Below, piece by piece: positions 44,200-58,067 of a stretch of DNA of 64,000 nt (the first letter of the stretch is position 1; every line of letters starts with the position of its first letter). The notes under the pieces were generated by a model. That model saw nothing but the letters and a program-made list of their open reading frames with translations. It did no database searches and was not told the DNA's origin. The position numbers and the translations under genes were made by a program. This DNA is from Echinometra lucunter (Eukaryota; Echinodermata; Echinoidea; Camarodonta; Echinometridae). Location of the stretch: positions 26,790,652 to 26,854,651 of the forward strand of contig CM057165.1 of the NCBI GenBank assembly GCA_029962745.1. The letters run 5' to 3'.

Positions 44200-47068
44200 G
44201 ACAAAATGTCAGGTAATATGTGGAGTAAATTGACATCCTGTGAAAAAAAGTCAGGTGTAGTGAGTTACATCCCATGAAAATAATAAAAACAAGTAGCAGT
44301 ACCTTAGCATAGTTGATTTCTTCTTCCTCCGGGACCCTTGTAGAATGGAATATTTCCTGATGATAGGGGAACAAGTGACACTGACATCATCTTTGTGATG
44401 TCATAATGGAATTAATATATAACTGAAAGTTTAAACAACTCCTTGCTCAAGTGTGTAAGAAAAACACACCCCAAGCAATAAATACTTGTCTATTAATTTT
44501 GAGGCATAGTGCCCCCTCCCATTTCATAATCTTGAACCTGCTCCTGCTCCAGAAAACCCTTTAGTTTAGTTTTGTTTAGAAAGAAACCATTTCTCCCCTA
44601 GTACCTTTTCCTTACCTTTCCTTTCCTTTCCTTTCCTATCCTATCCTTTCCTCTCCTTTCCAAACTCCTATCATTATCACAGTATTTTGTAAATGCACGG
44701 TTTGCCTTCTACCATATGATAATATGATGCAGATTAGCAGAATAAGGAGAGGTCAGTTTCTGATATCCAAGTTTAATTGAGAGACTTACTGCAAAATGTG
44801 AGGTCTGTTACTATTTTCACTTTGTGCTGAAGATTGTTCTAAATCACTGAGTCTGCTAATTCTGACCACCTTGACCCAAGTTTAAACCAAACCAAACCCT
44901 CTTTCTATACATTACCATTAATTAACATTTCCTTGCTCTCTGCTTAACTTCACAATATCCTAAGTCATGAAAGTTATTGATTACCCAAAGTGTCTAGCCT
45001 ACCTAATGAATATAATTATGTTCAAATCTGTCCCTCCCTGTTCTCTTTCTTCCAAGTTTCCTTCCCTCATTAGGTATCTAACTTGTAGTTTGTCTTATAG
45101 TTCTATTTATATTCTTGCCCATTATTATCCGCATCCACTAGCTACTTTAGCTTTCACCCTTCTCTATCTTTAAGGTATTCAAAGTAGAGGGATTCTAAAT
45201 CTGTTAAAGGTATAATTTGACCATAAGGAAACACTTGTAAGTGAGATATTTCTTTCAAAAAGTAAAACCCTTCAAAGAAAATATTAAAATATATATGATT
45301 ATGCCTGAAATTATCATGACATCTCCGCATTCATTGGTGTTCAAACAGCCTCTTTTTCATCTCAATGTAACAGGAATTGCATTTTCATGGATGTATAGGT
45401 GTAACATGAATAGAGAGTACTGTTTTGCTTTGCTGGAGAAAAATAAATTTTATCTTTCATTTACTCCAATCAAACTGCACCCATATCAGTTTCATAATTT
45501 CTCTTTTAATCTCATAGTTGACTTCTGTAACTGTGTTTTTCCTGTTATGTTGTAAATCATTTTGTCCTTATGTTTTGGTGAATGAATGAGTCTTACTGAC
45601 TGGAAATGGTTGATTTCCCGCTGTCTTAGCTGTTAATAACAACTGCTTCATATTGTCAAACTTGAGTAAAATTTAGAACGAGTTGGGAAAATGGATAAGA
45701 ATCAATCTAAATGTTATTTTAGAAGATAGAACTATTTTAAATCAATCTTAAAGATTTACTAGACAATTCTTTAACAAAATCATGTGATTTTGTCATTGAT
45801 TGAAAGGTGAATCATTGGAACGCTGGAAAATAATCTTCTATAATTGTTTATACATGTAGCTTATTGAATGGTACCTCATTGGAAAACAACAAGCATGTTC
45901 ACCTGTGCCTACTTTTGTGGGAATTCCACATTTTGCTGAAACAACTGGCTCTTCGTGACTTTATTTTTGATGGTTTTTGTTTGGTTTGGTTGTTTTTTTT
46001 TTTTGTTTTCTTTTTTTAACTCTCTTAAAAGTTTTCCATATCAAAGATTTTTTTTTTGGGGGGGGGGGTGTTTTCAGGTGTTTTTTTTCATGGAAATCAG
46101 ATTTTGTCATTGCAGATTCTTATGTTGAGCAATATAGTATTGCAATCTAGAATCTTACACTCAATAAATTGCAAGTAGTGGAAAATTCCCAGAAAGTAGT
46201 CATACATATGTCTCAAAATTTCCCATGAAGATTTCATCACAAACTTTGCAGATAAAAAGGGCTTCAGGTTTTGATGATACAGCGCCATCTGTGTTAATGT
46301 ATGTCATTGATCTGAATTTGTAGGCTGTCATTGTTCTATTATTTGTGGGAAAATGTGTAGCAGCTATATCCTCTGAAGGCCATGACCTGCTTCACTCAAA
46401 GCCTTTGTACCATAAATTGAAAATTATTTATGTATATCAGCCCAAATCAGAGTAAGAGAAAGGTCAATATGATTATGATTGGTTTTTTAGTGGGTTCTCT
46501 TGCTTTATTTTCTAATTTTGGCTATGTTTCTCAAGACATTTCTGACATTTTTAATCCTTTATTTCTGTTAGGGCATTCTGCCAATACCGCAAATGGAAAT
46601 ATTTTAGACAATGTACAAATTCTGAAAATTATGACTATTCTTGAACTAAAGTGAATACACAAATATTGTGTACTTACTATCCTTGTTTTGTTAGAAAAGT
46701 TACCTTTATGCAGTATAACAATAGTAATAAAATCAATGTATCTGATCAAGTTCTAATTTTAAGGATCTTCACTGTATTGAAAGTTTGACAAAAAATCTAT
46801 CAGATGTTACTAGTACTGTATTCAATAGCCAAATTAGGTCAGAAAGAGCCTAATCCTGGGACTATTTATTGAACGTGAACTTCACTGACCCATGGCCTTT
46901 GAGTGAAGGATGCTTGTATGAAAGAACAGGGTCACTCTGTACCCTTGGCCTAGCCTGCCTTGGGGTATGGTAAGCCTAGGTCAAATAGTTTCCCTCATCT
47001 AGATGCTTCATCTCTCTTTTTTTTAATGGTTACTAGTAAAATGCCGAAAAAACAGGTGCTGGTTATCA
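44200..47068. other. No gene seen
   Basis: Non-coding, with a (TTTCC)n microsatellite at about 44606-44661, T- and G-runs near 45993-46070, and short open frames that lack domains. Confidence 0.55.
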
Positions 47069-47164
47069 TGACGATGATGATGGTGATGATGATGATGGTG
47101 ATGATGATGATGATGATGATCATGATGATATGTTGATGATGATGGTGATGATGATCATGCTGAT

Positions 47165-47226
<62 letters not shown>

Positions 47227-47251
47227 AATGATAATTATGGTGATAATAATT
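47069..47251 (+). repeat. (GAT)n microsatellite
   Basis: Nearly pure GAT/GGT triplets with a 20-unit perfect run around 47166-47226. The minus-strand polyhistidine frame is its translation, not a gene. Confidence 0.95.
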
Positions 47252-47856
47252 ATGTTTGTGATGGTAATGATGGCAGTGAAGGTATTGCATTGATTGTGAT
47301 TCTGATAACATTGAAAATAGTATTTTTAAAAAAAATAATAAATAAATAAATGAAATAATAATAATAATGAATAAAATAATAATAATAATTTTAACCTATT
47401 TTCTTACATTTAGGTGTCATTAATGTATGTCTAACTTTTGGCTTAAGTCATCTTACATGAATCATAAATATGGTTGACAATGGGTTGAGATTTGAGTCAT
47501 TCTTGTCTAAGGGGTGAAAAACAAACCTTTGTCCACATTGTCTCCATCTCTGTGTGTCTGGAATCCAAGCCAAAGCAAGAGGAGTCATGCTGAGAACAAA
47601 GTTCATGTACATCTGGGGGAGATGGAGAATAGTCTTCCTCCCCTAGACCTCTTGCTCATTACTAATATTCCAGTGGTATGCACAAAAATCAAGAGTTATG
47701 TGTTTGATGGTGTATGGTATGATTATTATTATCATCTTTCAGGAACTAGCCATTATATTCATATCAATAGCATTTGAAAACTTAGTGATTTGGGAAATTT
47801 CATAAGATGTAGATTGGAGCTGTAATTACCAATTTAGCATCATAATCAGCACTTTC
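47252..47856. other. No gene seen; (AAT)n patch
   Basis: AAT/AATA repeats at about 47325-47390; otherwise featureless. Confidence 0.6.
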
Positions 47857-48117
47857 ACCACCACCACCACCACCATCATCATCACCACCATACTTAGTAA
47901 TTATCGTCATCATCAATCATTATTATGATCATTATCATCATCATTAACATGATAATGATAACCATCATCATGATACATGTAATAATAACCATCATCAATA
48001 TCATCACCACCACTGCCACCGCTACCACTGTCACCATCACTACCATCACTACCACTGTCACCACCACTGCCACCACTACCACTGTCACCATCACTACCAT
48101 CACTACCACCACATCAT
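47857..48117 (+). repeat. (CAC/CAT)n triplet region with a 54-bp internal duplication
   Basis: Trinucleotide-rich throughout. ACCACTGTCACCATCACTAC recurs at about 48025 and 48079. Confidence 0.9.
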
Positions 48118-50658
48118 CTCTTCTTACATTGCTTAAATAGGTACAGTTGTTCTGGTCTTCAAAATCGTCAATTGCATTGTTTTCAGTACATCAATGAAAC
48201 AATAATTATAAATAGATTTATTTGCAAGATTTTTGCTTGGTGGTGTAATACAAGGAGTCTTGCTAAATTTTCAAAGTACCATCTCGCTTGACCAGAAGAC
48301 CTACTCCTGTAAACCTTTGGTCTTTGGGGCTTCTGATCTCAGACTTACGATTGGTGATTTAGTTGTAAAACCATGTCTGAGAGGTGAGACTAGTAGTGAT
48401 GCGGTCTTGTTGGGATGCTAAGATGAAAGCGATCAGAACGGATGTCTGGTGGAGCAATCCAGAGCCTTTGTTCATTGAAATGATGAAGGCTTTGTGCCCT
48501 CCTAACCCAGACGGACCCATTCCCCTCCTTTTCTTCATTTTAATCTTTCTTATTGCTTCATCCCTTTGTGACAAGTGCTCTCATTTCATTTGTACATTTC
48601 TTCATGAAATTTTGTGTAGCCCTTGCATTTATGTGTCCTCTTATTTTCATCTTTCCTTCTTTTTTAAATCTTCACTTCTGTTAAATACAGTGCCTTTTCA
48701 TTCCGTCTGCTTCTTTCTCTTTACATCTCATTTGTTTTTCTTTGTCTAGCTATTTCTTTATCTCTGCCTGCCTCTCTCTCAAATACATTCCTCTCTCTGC
48801 CCATCTCTCTCTGGTTTGCAGACCTGCACTGGTCATTGCTGGTGTGTAATCTGCCATTTTAATGACAACATTCTGATATTGCTATATAAAAAGCATTGCA
48901 CCAAGCTTTTCATTGATCATCTGCATTGCACTGATCGAACTATGACTTTAACAGCATGTTACCAAAGAAAGACCACAGCACTGCTCCAGAAAGCTAGCAT
49001 CAAATGATGCTCTTTCTTGATTTGTAATTTCAAGGTCCATTTCCATATGGAGATGAATGAGAGATGGATGTATATATCGACTGGGTGAATGCACTCAAGA
49101 CATCTAGCAAGTTCATTGACAAAGACTTGATATGACTCATCAATGATTGAGATGGAATTAGCAGCATCTTGGACATGATGTCAAATACACTGGTACCATC
49201 ATAGAGTGCAGTATTCCTCCATGACCGTATGTTGCCTTTCGAGAGCCAGAAGTGTATTAACTTTGTGCAAATGGATGTGAATCCTAACTCTGCAGATGAT
49301 TTAGCTTTCTTTCTGGGAAAGAAATGTATAGCTCCTTGACCATGATATTTGTCTTTGAACAGCCAGAAGAGTGTTCACTCTAAGGAATATGGTAATGCCT
49401 TTTGGCTGTGGCTCTCAGCCTGTCAATTGTCATACTAGACAAGGTGTCAACTACAGTTTCCCTATCACACTATCTGTTGAAAAGCAGAAGGGTGTTCACT
49501 CGGTATAAAGAAATATGAATTAATGCCCTTCTGGCTCTAGGCAGATGGCAGAGCCTGTTTAGGATAGAAATTAGGGTACCTTGATCATAGTGCAAAGTGC
49601 AATGTTTCTATATCAGATGAGACTATCCCAGCAGGTTTGCAGTTCTGCAGCTAATGGCAATTAAGTACCAGGATATTTTAAACTATGTTAGGTTACAGAT
49701 TCAATAAAAAGAATGTATATCATTAGCTAGTATGTTTGTTGATATTGCCTTATGTCTGAGTGACTCTTCCCAACTGGATTGTGAGAGGAGTTGTAATGAG
49801 ACTTGGAATACTATGAATAGCACATGCATGAGATACTCTGGATTGCTGACATGACCGTGGGAGGGCAAAGGAGCATCCATTACTATACCAGCTGAGAATG
49901 AAAGAGGGGGGCAGAGTCTGTCAAAGAGACAGGGAGAGAAAGGAGAAAGACAGAAAGACAATTGAAAAGGTGAAAATTGAGAGATGGACAGGCTAAACAA
50001 GATATTAAAAATAAATATAGAGGAGAGAGAATGAAAGAAGGGGAAAGGGGGGAGAGATGGGTGGAAATATATTGGGGAATGCGAAGCCATTGCTGTTTTG
50101 CAAGACAGTGAGAGAAGAGAAGAGAAGGATGGAGAGACTGGTAGGTAATATTACCTCAATATGACCTTGCAATATCCATAATATGAATGGATGCCTTCAG
50201 GGGGAGATAGAATGACAGTCCCATCAGTCTATTAGAGTAGGTCCAAAAAAAAAACCCAAGATCTGAAGATGTGTGATATATCGGTATTGTAATCCCAGGA
50301 TAAGGGGAAGGCAAGTTCCATTTCGAATGACATTGGTGATCATCACTAAAGAAATACATGCAAACAGAAAATGCATTATAATTGTTTAATGCAGGGCATA
50401 ATGCCCTGGATTTATTTGATTACATCCCTTCAAACAGCCTACCCTCGTTGTGAACAAGGCATCTCAAATAGGGACCTGGGATCTTGATGCTGATCCTATG
50501 ATATGAGAGGTATCCATAGTTTGGGTGCCATGTAATGTAACTGTAATTGAAGACAATGGGAAGATGGTTGCCTGAGGCTTGACAACGAATGATTAAACAT
50601 CAATCATCTCCTCTCGTACCCAAAGTCATCACCCTCACCCCCCCCCCACACACACACA

Positions 50659-50691
<33 letters not shown>

Positions 50692-52682
50692 TCTCTGACG
50701 ATTATCATATCAACATCTCCCCTCCCCCAGTTTGCACACTCTTCCCTTGTTTGCATAGTATACCAATGACTCACATTAAACTCTGACTCATCACCCCAAA
50801 TGACTCCAGACAGAAATATGATTGCTCCTTTCTCAAGCAATAATAGTTTTATTTTGAATTCATGATGTCCCAAACCATTAAGGTTCACATACGAGAGGAT
50901 ATCGTCACTTTAATTTCATATTTGTTTCCTCTTTCCTAATGTCTTTTAAGAATAGTTTTTTTTTTAATTACATGGAAACTTTCAAAGTAATAATGTCCAA
51001 ACTATACATATCCTAGTATGTCTTTTTACATCTGTTTTATTCATTTTACATTTTTGGAAATTCCCCAGAGAAATACTAGATTAAAAGTTCCCTTTGAACT
51101 TCAACAAAAATGATATTTTGGTCCATACAAGCAAACATTACCTCGTAAGCAGTTTTGAATAAAGAACTATTTCCTTCTATTCCGACTGTCCTACTTGGAC
51201 TTCAAAGAAAGATCCCAAATATATTCAAGTTTCATGTTAAAAGGAATAGCGACAATAGTAGGAAATCTGTTATTCTGATCACTAAATCCGTCTGTGGTAT
51301 CCTGTGTAAAGGTGACTTTCAGGTTGGGTATAGGGCGTATCTAGTGTGTAGGCGTATATTGCATCAGATCATGAAAGATCATTTTGTCTGTCACATTGTA
51401 CCTGGAGTAGATTCTGTCTCCCACAATACTGAACAGACTGCAAATTTGAAAATTATCGAAGGTCGTGTAAACAAATAAAATGTAAAGTATACGGCCTATA
51501 CAATTCCTAAATGAAATATGAACAAAGACTCACTGTGAGCATTAATATTAGGATAAATTGGCCTGTGAGGCTCACAATCGCTAGATAAAAATGTGAAATG
51601 AATTACAAATCAAAATTCATTAGAACTGTGGAAACATACTATGAGGTGAATTTCATACCTTCGCCTGCTTTGGAGACACAGTAAAAGAATTTTTTAAAAT
51701 AAGTTACTGTAACGATGCACTGTAATGGGCTAGTTTACCACTTTCACTTCAAAGTTTCGCCTTTGCATAGTTTTAGGGTTGATAATCCACCACAATATTC
51801 TTACATTTTACTGGGGGAAAGGGTTAAAAAAAGCTGGAAATAATTTCATTTACAGAATGCTGGTTTGGCAGTTGTTTTCATCCATTTTTCTAGTTGAGTA
51901 GTCACGATGAAAGAATGGAATGTAGATACTTCTGAAATCAGAGCCTCGACCGCTTGGTGACCCGTCAGACAACCAAACTGTGGTTATCAACAAAAGTTGC
52001 CTTATAGAACTTTCTTTTGCCAGAAACAGACAGAAAGGAGTTTTAAAAAACACCAAAAGAGAGAGAGAAATAGAAAAGATATTCAGACGTGCCAAAGGGA
52101 TGACAGAGAGAGCGAAAGCGAGGGAGAGAGAGAAGGAGGGGGGGGGGGGGGGTTAGAGAGGAAAGAGAGAAAAATAGAAAAGTTATTAGGTATGCCGAAG
52201 AGATGACAGAGAAAATACCTGTTCTTATTTATTTTCTTTTATTTTGAATTTTTACACTTTCTTTCAAAAGATGAATGGGACCAATAAAAAAAACCCCAAA
52301 CACATTATAGGTTCTGTGATATTGCTTGCAATGGTCAATGTACATAAACAAGAGTATTTCAAAGCTCTACAGTTATTTTCAAGCGAAAAAGATGAAAAGT
52401 GATGGAATTTAAATGAAGTCCAAAGCTCGATTTTGACTGGAAAGTAATTCTTTGTTGTCAAGTTGTTGTAGATAATATGACTTGATTTTTTTCAAAGGTT
52501 TCAGAATTTTAAAAATAATAATAAATTAAGTGAAATTAATAAGTGACGAAAAGCTAAAAAGTTCTTGGAAGAAACTAGAAATCAATAACCTGGGGGAGAT
52601 TTTGTAAATGGGCCTACTGTCATATCACTTGATTATCATTGGCAAAATTCTCACAATCTCACTCTCTCTCTCTCTCTCTCTA

Positions 52683-52742
<60 letters not shown>

Positions 52743-53152
52743 GATTATTATGCTTTAGATTCCTGTGTAGTTTATATCTAAACTACCGTATGTTTCCTTT
52801 ATTTTGTTCAAATCCTGCTACATTTTCTCTTTTAATTCAGGTTAACGACTTTTTGGAAGTTTCTGTGTAAAGAAAATCTTCATTTTCATTGTTATTGTAA
52901 CCTTTGCAATTACTGTACGGGGGGCATTTATTGAAATGCTCTCTGGTCTTGAATGTGCTGTCACTAATAGCAAAGTCTGGTATATTAACTGAATTATTGT
53001 TTATTACTCTGCATGAATAATAATACATACAGCGTTTGTAATGCGCCATCGATCTAGTAAACTATGCTTTGGCGCAAATAAATGAGAGGCTATTATCGTG
53101 CATATCGTAAATGGTTAGTTCTGTAAAGGAGTGATGCAGGAATAATTCTAGA
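48118..53152. other. No gene seen
   Basis: Mostly non-coding. Degenerate ~120-bp repeats around CCAGAAGAGTGTTCACTC occur near 49243, 49360 and 49483. Microsatellites: (CA)n/(CT)n at 50638-50697, G-run at 52139, (CT)n at 52662-52742. Frames at 48233 and 51155 have no recognisable domains. Confidence 0.5.
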
Positions 53153-53583
53153 TGGCTTACTTCGAACCATCGGGTGATCGCGTCGGGCCGTGTAATCGCG
53201 TAACCCGACCTTTCGTGAAAACAGCCCCCTGATTTACGAAAGGTCGGGTAAATCGTGTGGTAAAAATTTGATTTTTAGCAATTGTGGTCATTGACATAAG
53301 ACTAATCTTTTACGCGAATATTCGTGAGAAAACTACCTTCAAATGACGAAGTATCGGGTAAAAAAATTTTTTTTGATATTAACGCATTTATGGTATGCAA
53401 GTACTTCAGTTTCATTATAATTAGGTTCCAATCTGTCGAATTTTTACGTGTTGACAGACTTCCATGGAAATGCCAAATATTTATCTTTTCTTTACAATCA
53501 CTGATCATGGCGGGGGGGGGGGGGGGGGTGGCTAATCACGTGCGATGATAAAATTTGGGTGAATGCGTGGGAAGACCTATACC

Positions 53584-54252
53584 CAGGGGCGTAGACAGCG
53601 GGGGGGGGGGGGGGGGATGAGGGGTATGCATCCCCCCACCTCACAAGGTGGGGGGATAACATGTACAATCATCCCCCCCCCCCCAGGTTTTAGGGAAGGA
53701 TGTTTGCTTACAATTAAACTGAATTAACATGTTTAGAAATGATAGGAACAGCAATAATAAGAATAACAATTATTATAACAACAACAACAATAATAATTAT
53801 CATTGCATTATCATTATTATGCTTATGATAATAATGATAGTTATCATCATCATCATCGTTAATGTGACTGAAATGATGATTACTATCATAACTATATCAA
53901 TCATTAGGGGTGCATGGGTGCATGGCAGCGGGGAGGGGGGACAGGGGGGGACAGTTTGAAAACTTACATTTTTTACTGAAAATTTTCACAAAATTCAACA
54001 AAAGTATTCACCAAATCCTTCAATTTCATTTTCAAAAATGCAAAAGCGCCCCCATGACAAGCTTGGTCGCTTCGCTCCCTCACTTTCGAGTTTCTTCGAA
54101 AATTTTTACGCATCTTGCCCCCCAGCAAAAATTTCTGCGTACAGCCCTGTGTGTGTGCGTGTGTGTTATCTGTATACGAAATTGATCCTCGATTTCTCGT
54201 GAACGGCAAATTATCCCCCCCCCCCCGGTGTAGGAACCTGTCTACGCCACTG
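53584..54252. mobile_element. hAT-like non-autonomous element, CAGGGGCGTAGACAG ends
   Basis: CAGGGGCGTAGACAG and the inverse of CAGTGGCGTAGACAG (14 of 15), flanked by an exact 8-bp duplication CCTATACC (53576-53583 and 54253-54260). It contains long G- and C-runs near its left end, an (AAT/CAT)-rich stretch and a nested element of the 61.7 kb family. Non-coding. Confidence 0.93.
53906..54149 (+). mobile_element. Nested element, family of 61700-61956
   Basis: AAAACTTACATTTTTTAC through GCAAAAGCGCC, GGTCGCTTCGCTCC, TTCGAAAATTTTTACGCATC to CTGCGTACAGCCCTG. It matches the inverse of 61700-61956 over its whole length with scattered differences. The left boundary is approximate because of G-runs. 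Confidence 0.8.
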
Positions 54253-54260
54253 CCTATACC

Positions 54261-55520
54261 AAAGAATTTTTTTTTAGTCAATATCCATAAAGGTATATGG
54301 CTTGTAGATGTACGACCTTGATCTTCAAAAGATAATGCACTTTGAAAATCTGATAAATTTAATCAACACAAAACACGTATACATTGCAATTATCTCCTCC
54401 ACAAACTCCACTGCTCCATCCTTTCCCATTCTCTGCCCCCCCCCCCTCTCTCTCTCTATCTCTCTCTCGGACACCCTCGAATTTTCATCAAATAATCTCG
54501 CCCGAATTGATTTTTCATCTCTTTCTTCCTGTATCTATCTCTGTCTCTCTTTCCAACCCTTTCCATCTCTCTTGAACACACCCTCTTGGTTGCTTCATTT
54601 TTCACCTACCCCCATATTCATTTCATAAGAGGGGGCTTCAGTATTTTCTTATTTGTGCATGTATACATGTATTAAAATTATCACATTCTTTTCAAAATTG
54701 CTGGGGATTACACAATCAATATCAAAGTACACTTGTAGTAAAAAAATGGATTTGCTATGGAATGATTATTTTTTTCCATGGTGATTACAGTAATGTACAT
54801 GTTAAAATAGGTTCATTCCGATAAAAAAGGAAACTACATCAGCCTTCATTCATCACTTAAAAGTATAATATATTTTTTTTTTATATTACTCGTAACAATT
54901 TTTAAAAATCATATACTCTGTTCACAACTTACAACAAAATAGAATAGACTATAGAGTTTTACATCACTACCATTCAAATGTTAGTAATTCAAATTGCCAA
55001 CCTGTAGCAAGGCCCAATGGAATCCTTTTCTACTTTAAATAATACTTGTAAATAAATCATTAACAGAGCTCTTAGTCAAATGTTGTGTACAACTCAGGAA
55101 GAATGAGCTATTCCACATCCCTTTAGAAGAAATTAATAAAATTAATTAAAATGCAACTGAAAACAGTAATTTTGAGACTTACGTACTCATCATTCAATTC
55201 AAATTACTAGTACACTCTACTGAATTTATGAATTTTCAAATCCTCTAATGAAACAATAATCTGCTGTAAGAGTTTCAAATAATTCGCACACACCTATGGG
55301 GAGGGGTTTAGGTAAAAAAAAATATTGCAATTATTTGTTTTGTAACTTTGTTTAATGACATTGTAAAAAATTTTGTATGTCAATAATAATCCCAAATTGT
55401 TGATTGCATACCAAGAAATTTGAATTGAATTGAATTGAAATGTGGGTTGGGCTACTGCTCCCGGCCCCCCCCCCCCCCTGCTGCGTACAGGGCCATGACT
55501 CCTCACTCACTGAGAGACAG
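54261..55520. other. No gene seen
   Basis: AT-rich with a C-run and CT repeats near 54437-54470, and a poly-C followed by CTGCTGCGTACAGGGCC at 55466-55494, which may be another end of the CTGCGTACGGCC family. Confidence 0.5.
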
Positions 55521-56525
55521 GGGCCTGTTTCTGGAAATCAACGCCAAGTTAGTCATATCTTTGTCCACCAACTACGGAGATGACTCTAATCTTGCTAAAC
55601 CGTTTCACGAAGAGCATGCTAGCTAAATATCTCGTGAATCGATGAGGAAATGTGACAACACATAGCCTTGATCAAAATGACACATACATTTTGTAAACAA
55701 AAAGTTATCAGAATTGCAATTATTTGAGTGATCTGATGAGGGCAAAGCTTAGAAATAGTAGTAAGGGGTTATAGATGCAAGATATTTTCAAAGAAGGCAG
55801 ATTACACCAAAGAAAAACATATAAGATTCTATTTTTAGTAATTAAGTTCATTGTCGTTTTGAACGAAAGATGGGTACCCCCGGGACACTAGATTTGCAAA
55901 ATACACCCTTACGTTCATGATCGGAAAAAGGAGGCAAATTAAATATTTATCCAGCGTCACGTCTTGACCAACATGTTGATATGCATAATTTTGGCAAATT
56001 ACAAGCTAAAATATGGGTCTTAAAAATTATTTTGTTTAAAAATCTACGATATAAATTATCTTTGAATGAATATGGGTCTGAAATCTACAGACTATCCCTT
56101 TGACTATGCCTTGCCTGACATGACAGAATTGCGTTCTTTTGAGAGATATACAATCACGGGAGAAACCCCTAGGAAACCTTTTTTTGCAGATCGGTTCATA
56201 TGAAACATGAAATATAATATTTATACATGAGCAAGGATGAATTACTGATTGCAGGAACCCTTAGAAAAGGTAGATTTGAATTATTTTTTACATCTATGTA
56301 GCTTCCATTTTGGCCAGCCATAATCTACCAAATTAGTGGCATGTGATGGCACTGCACATCAACGGAAAAAGATATGACAGGGTCAGAGGCGTCATAAGTT
56401 CTTAGTCGGGATGTTGGCATTGATCTTGGTAAACACGGCTTCGTGAAACACGTAGCAGACAACTAGCCCACTAGTGGCGATCTTAGCTGAGAAGTTGACT
56501 TATGACGGTTTCGTGAAACGGGCCC
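55521..56525. mobile_element. ~1 kb element with GGGCC(C/T)GTTTC ends
   Basis: The left end GGGCCTGTTTCTGGAAATC and the inverse of the right end GGTTTCGTGAAACGGGCCC are related, and CAG lies on both sides (55518-55520 and 56526-56528). The right subterminal part (GACTTATGACGGTTTCGTG) resembles the palindromic MITE family at 40.6 kb, suggesting a common source. There is no coding frame. End similarity is moderate. Confidence 0.5.
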
Positions 56526-56528
56526 CAG

Positions 56529-57479
56529 ATCTCCAAAGCAGGGGTCCAGTGCAATGAAGAGTAGAAGCTGAATTCTTTCTGTTAAAGAAAACAAGATGAG
56601 ATTGAAAGTTAACTTGAATTAGGATAAATGCAAAGTACATGTACAAATTATGGACAGTAGGAGCACTAAATATTTACCTTTGCAGACCAAAGTTTATAAA
56701 TCATTTTAGTTTATTCCACAGAACTAAAAATACAATTGAAATTTACACAACAGAAATTTAGAACAATACACACATTGAACAATAAATATTGCAACTTGAA
56801 ATTTAATAATAAAAAACAAACTTGCAAATGAAATGAGAGGAAATCAGAAAACAAAATATAGTTTCTGCTTGTATAGCAAAAATGAACAAGTAAAGCTGAA
56901 CAATTATTTAGCTTTAACTAAGCAATACATTTCTTAATGAAGTGTAAGCAAGAAATGTTGGTGAGATATTTTGATCCTGGTGCCCATGAAACTCAAGGAA
57001 GAAAAATATTCATCATGCCAGACTGATGAAATTTTCAAAGGAGACAATAATAATAATAATAAATGTTACAAATGAATTCAAGAATGGGTGTATTTGCAAC
57101 CAAGGCCAGTGGCCTTGTAAATGATGCTAAACCCTGGCTGAATATTGACATACCTGTACATGTAGCAACCTTATTAAATTCATGCAGAATTCACTTACCT
57201 TCCGATAACTGGAGTGGTAGTAGACTAACTCATTTCTTGCAGAAACTTTCTTTAGTCTCAGTCAACAAGCAATCATCACCTACATCTCCAACATGATGTG
57301 GATGCAGACATAAATGCAGCATTAAGTTTCAACCTAGACATGTTCAATCTGATGAACAAAGTCAAAACAAATAAATGAATGGGATGCTCTGATCTACCTC
57401 TCAAAAAAGAAAATAATTTTTCATTGTACACTGTTGGAGTCTATAGATAAATCAACGATCTGTGAAGAAGTAGAAGCAA
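56529..57479. other. No gene seen
   Basis: AT-rich, non-coding. A donor-like CGGAAG|GTAAGT on minus near 57196 lacks a convincing exon. Confidence 0.5.
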
Positions 57480-57719
57480 GATTAAATCAGTGGTGTAACA
57501 ACCAGGGGCATGGGAGGGAGGGAAAGAGTGCCCCCTGAAGGATTTCAGCGGGAAAATGCACCAAACCACCCCCCCCCCCAAAAAAAAAAAATGAAAGAAA
57601 GGGAAAGGAAGGGAGAAAGAGACAGAAAGAAGAAAAGGGAGAAAGAAGAAGAATATCGAAAAAAGAGGAAAGGGGGGGGGGGGCAGAGCCAAAAATTTCC
57701 TGGTAAGTAAATTTAGAAT

Positions 57720-57866
57720 CAGTGGCATAGCTAGGATTTCACTTAAGAGGGCAGTAGTCTCTCCCTCCCTGCACCCTACCCCCTACGGAGTGCGCTTTGC
57801 GCGCTCAGTGTTTTGAATGCTTTGTGTACTACCGCCCCCTCAAATGAAATCCTAACTATGCCACTG
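57720..57866. mobile_element. Nested 147-bp palindromic element, CAGTGGCATAGC ends
   Basis: CAGTGGCATAGCTAGGATTT and the inverse of TGAAATCCTAACTATGCCACTG pair with one mismatch; pairing continues inward (GAGGGC.AGTAGT with ACTACCGCCCCCTC). A hAT-like CAGTGGC start, but no matching 8-bp duplication. Confidence 0.8.
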
Positions 57867-57933
57867 ATTCTTGCCCGAGTTACTAGAAATTTTGGGCTCC
57901 CCCCCCCCCCCCCCCCCCCGATAACAGGAACCA

Positions 57934-58067
57934 GGGCTGCCTTTCACGAAACCGTCATAAGTCTAACTTCTTGGACAACCCATTGAAACGCGTGTTGTAG
58001 AATTAACACGCGTTTCTATGGGATGTCCATAAAGTAAGACTTATGACGGTGCTGTGAAACGCAGCCC
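57934..58067. mobile_element. Palindromic MITE, GGGCTGTGTTTCA family, copy 3
   Basis: GGGCTGCCTTTCACGAAACC...GGACAACCCATTGAAACG with the same AATTAACACGCG centre as copy 2. It ends ten or so bases from the right end of its hAT-like host. Confidence 0.9.

Noticed and set aside
47120..47311. Polyhistidine protein frame
   Set aside because: Translation of a (GAT)n microsatellite.
57160..57245. Minus-strand exon ending at a CGGAAG|GTAAGT donor
   Set aside because: The open frame upstream is short and no good acceptor was found.
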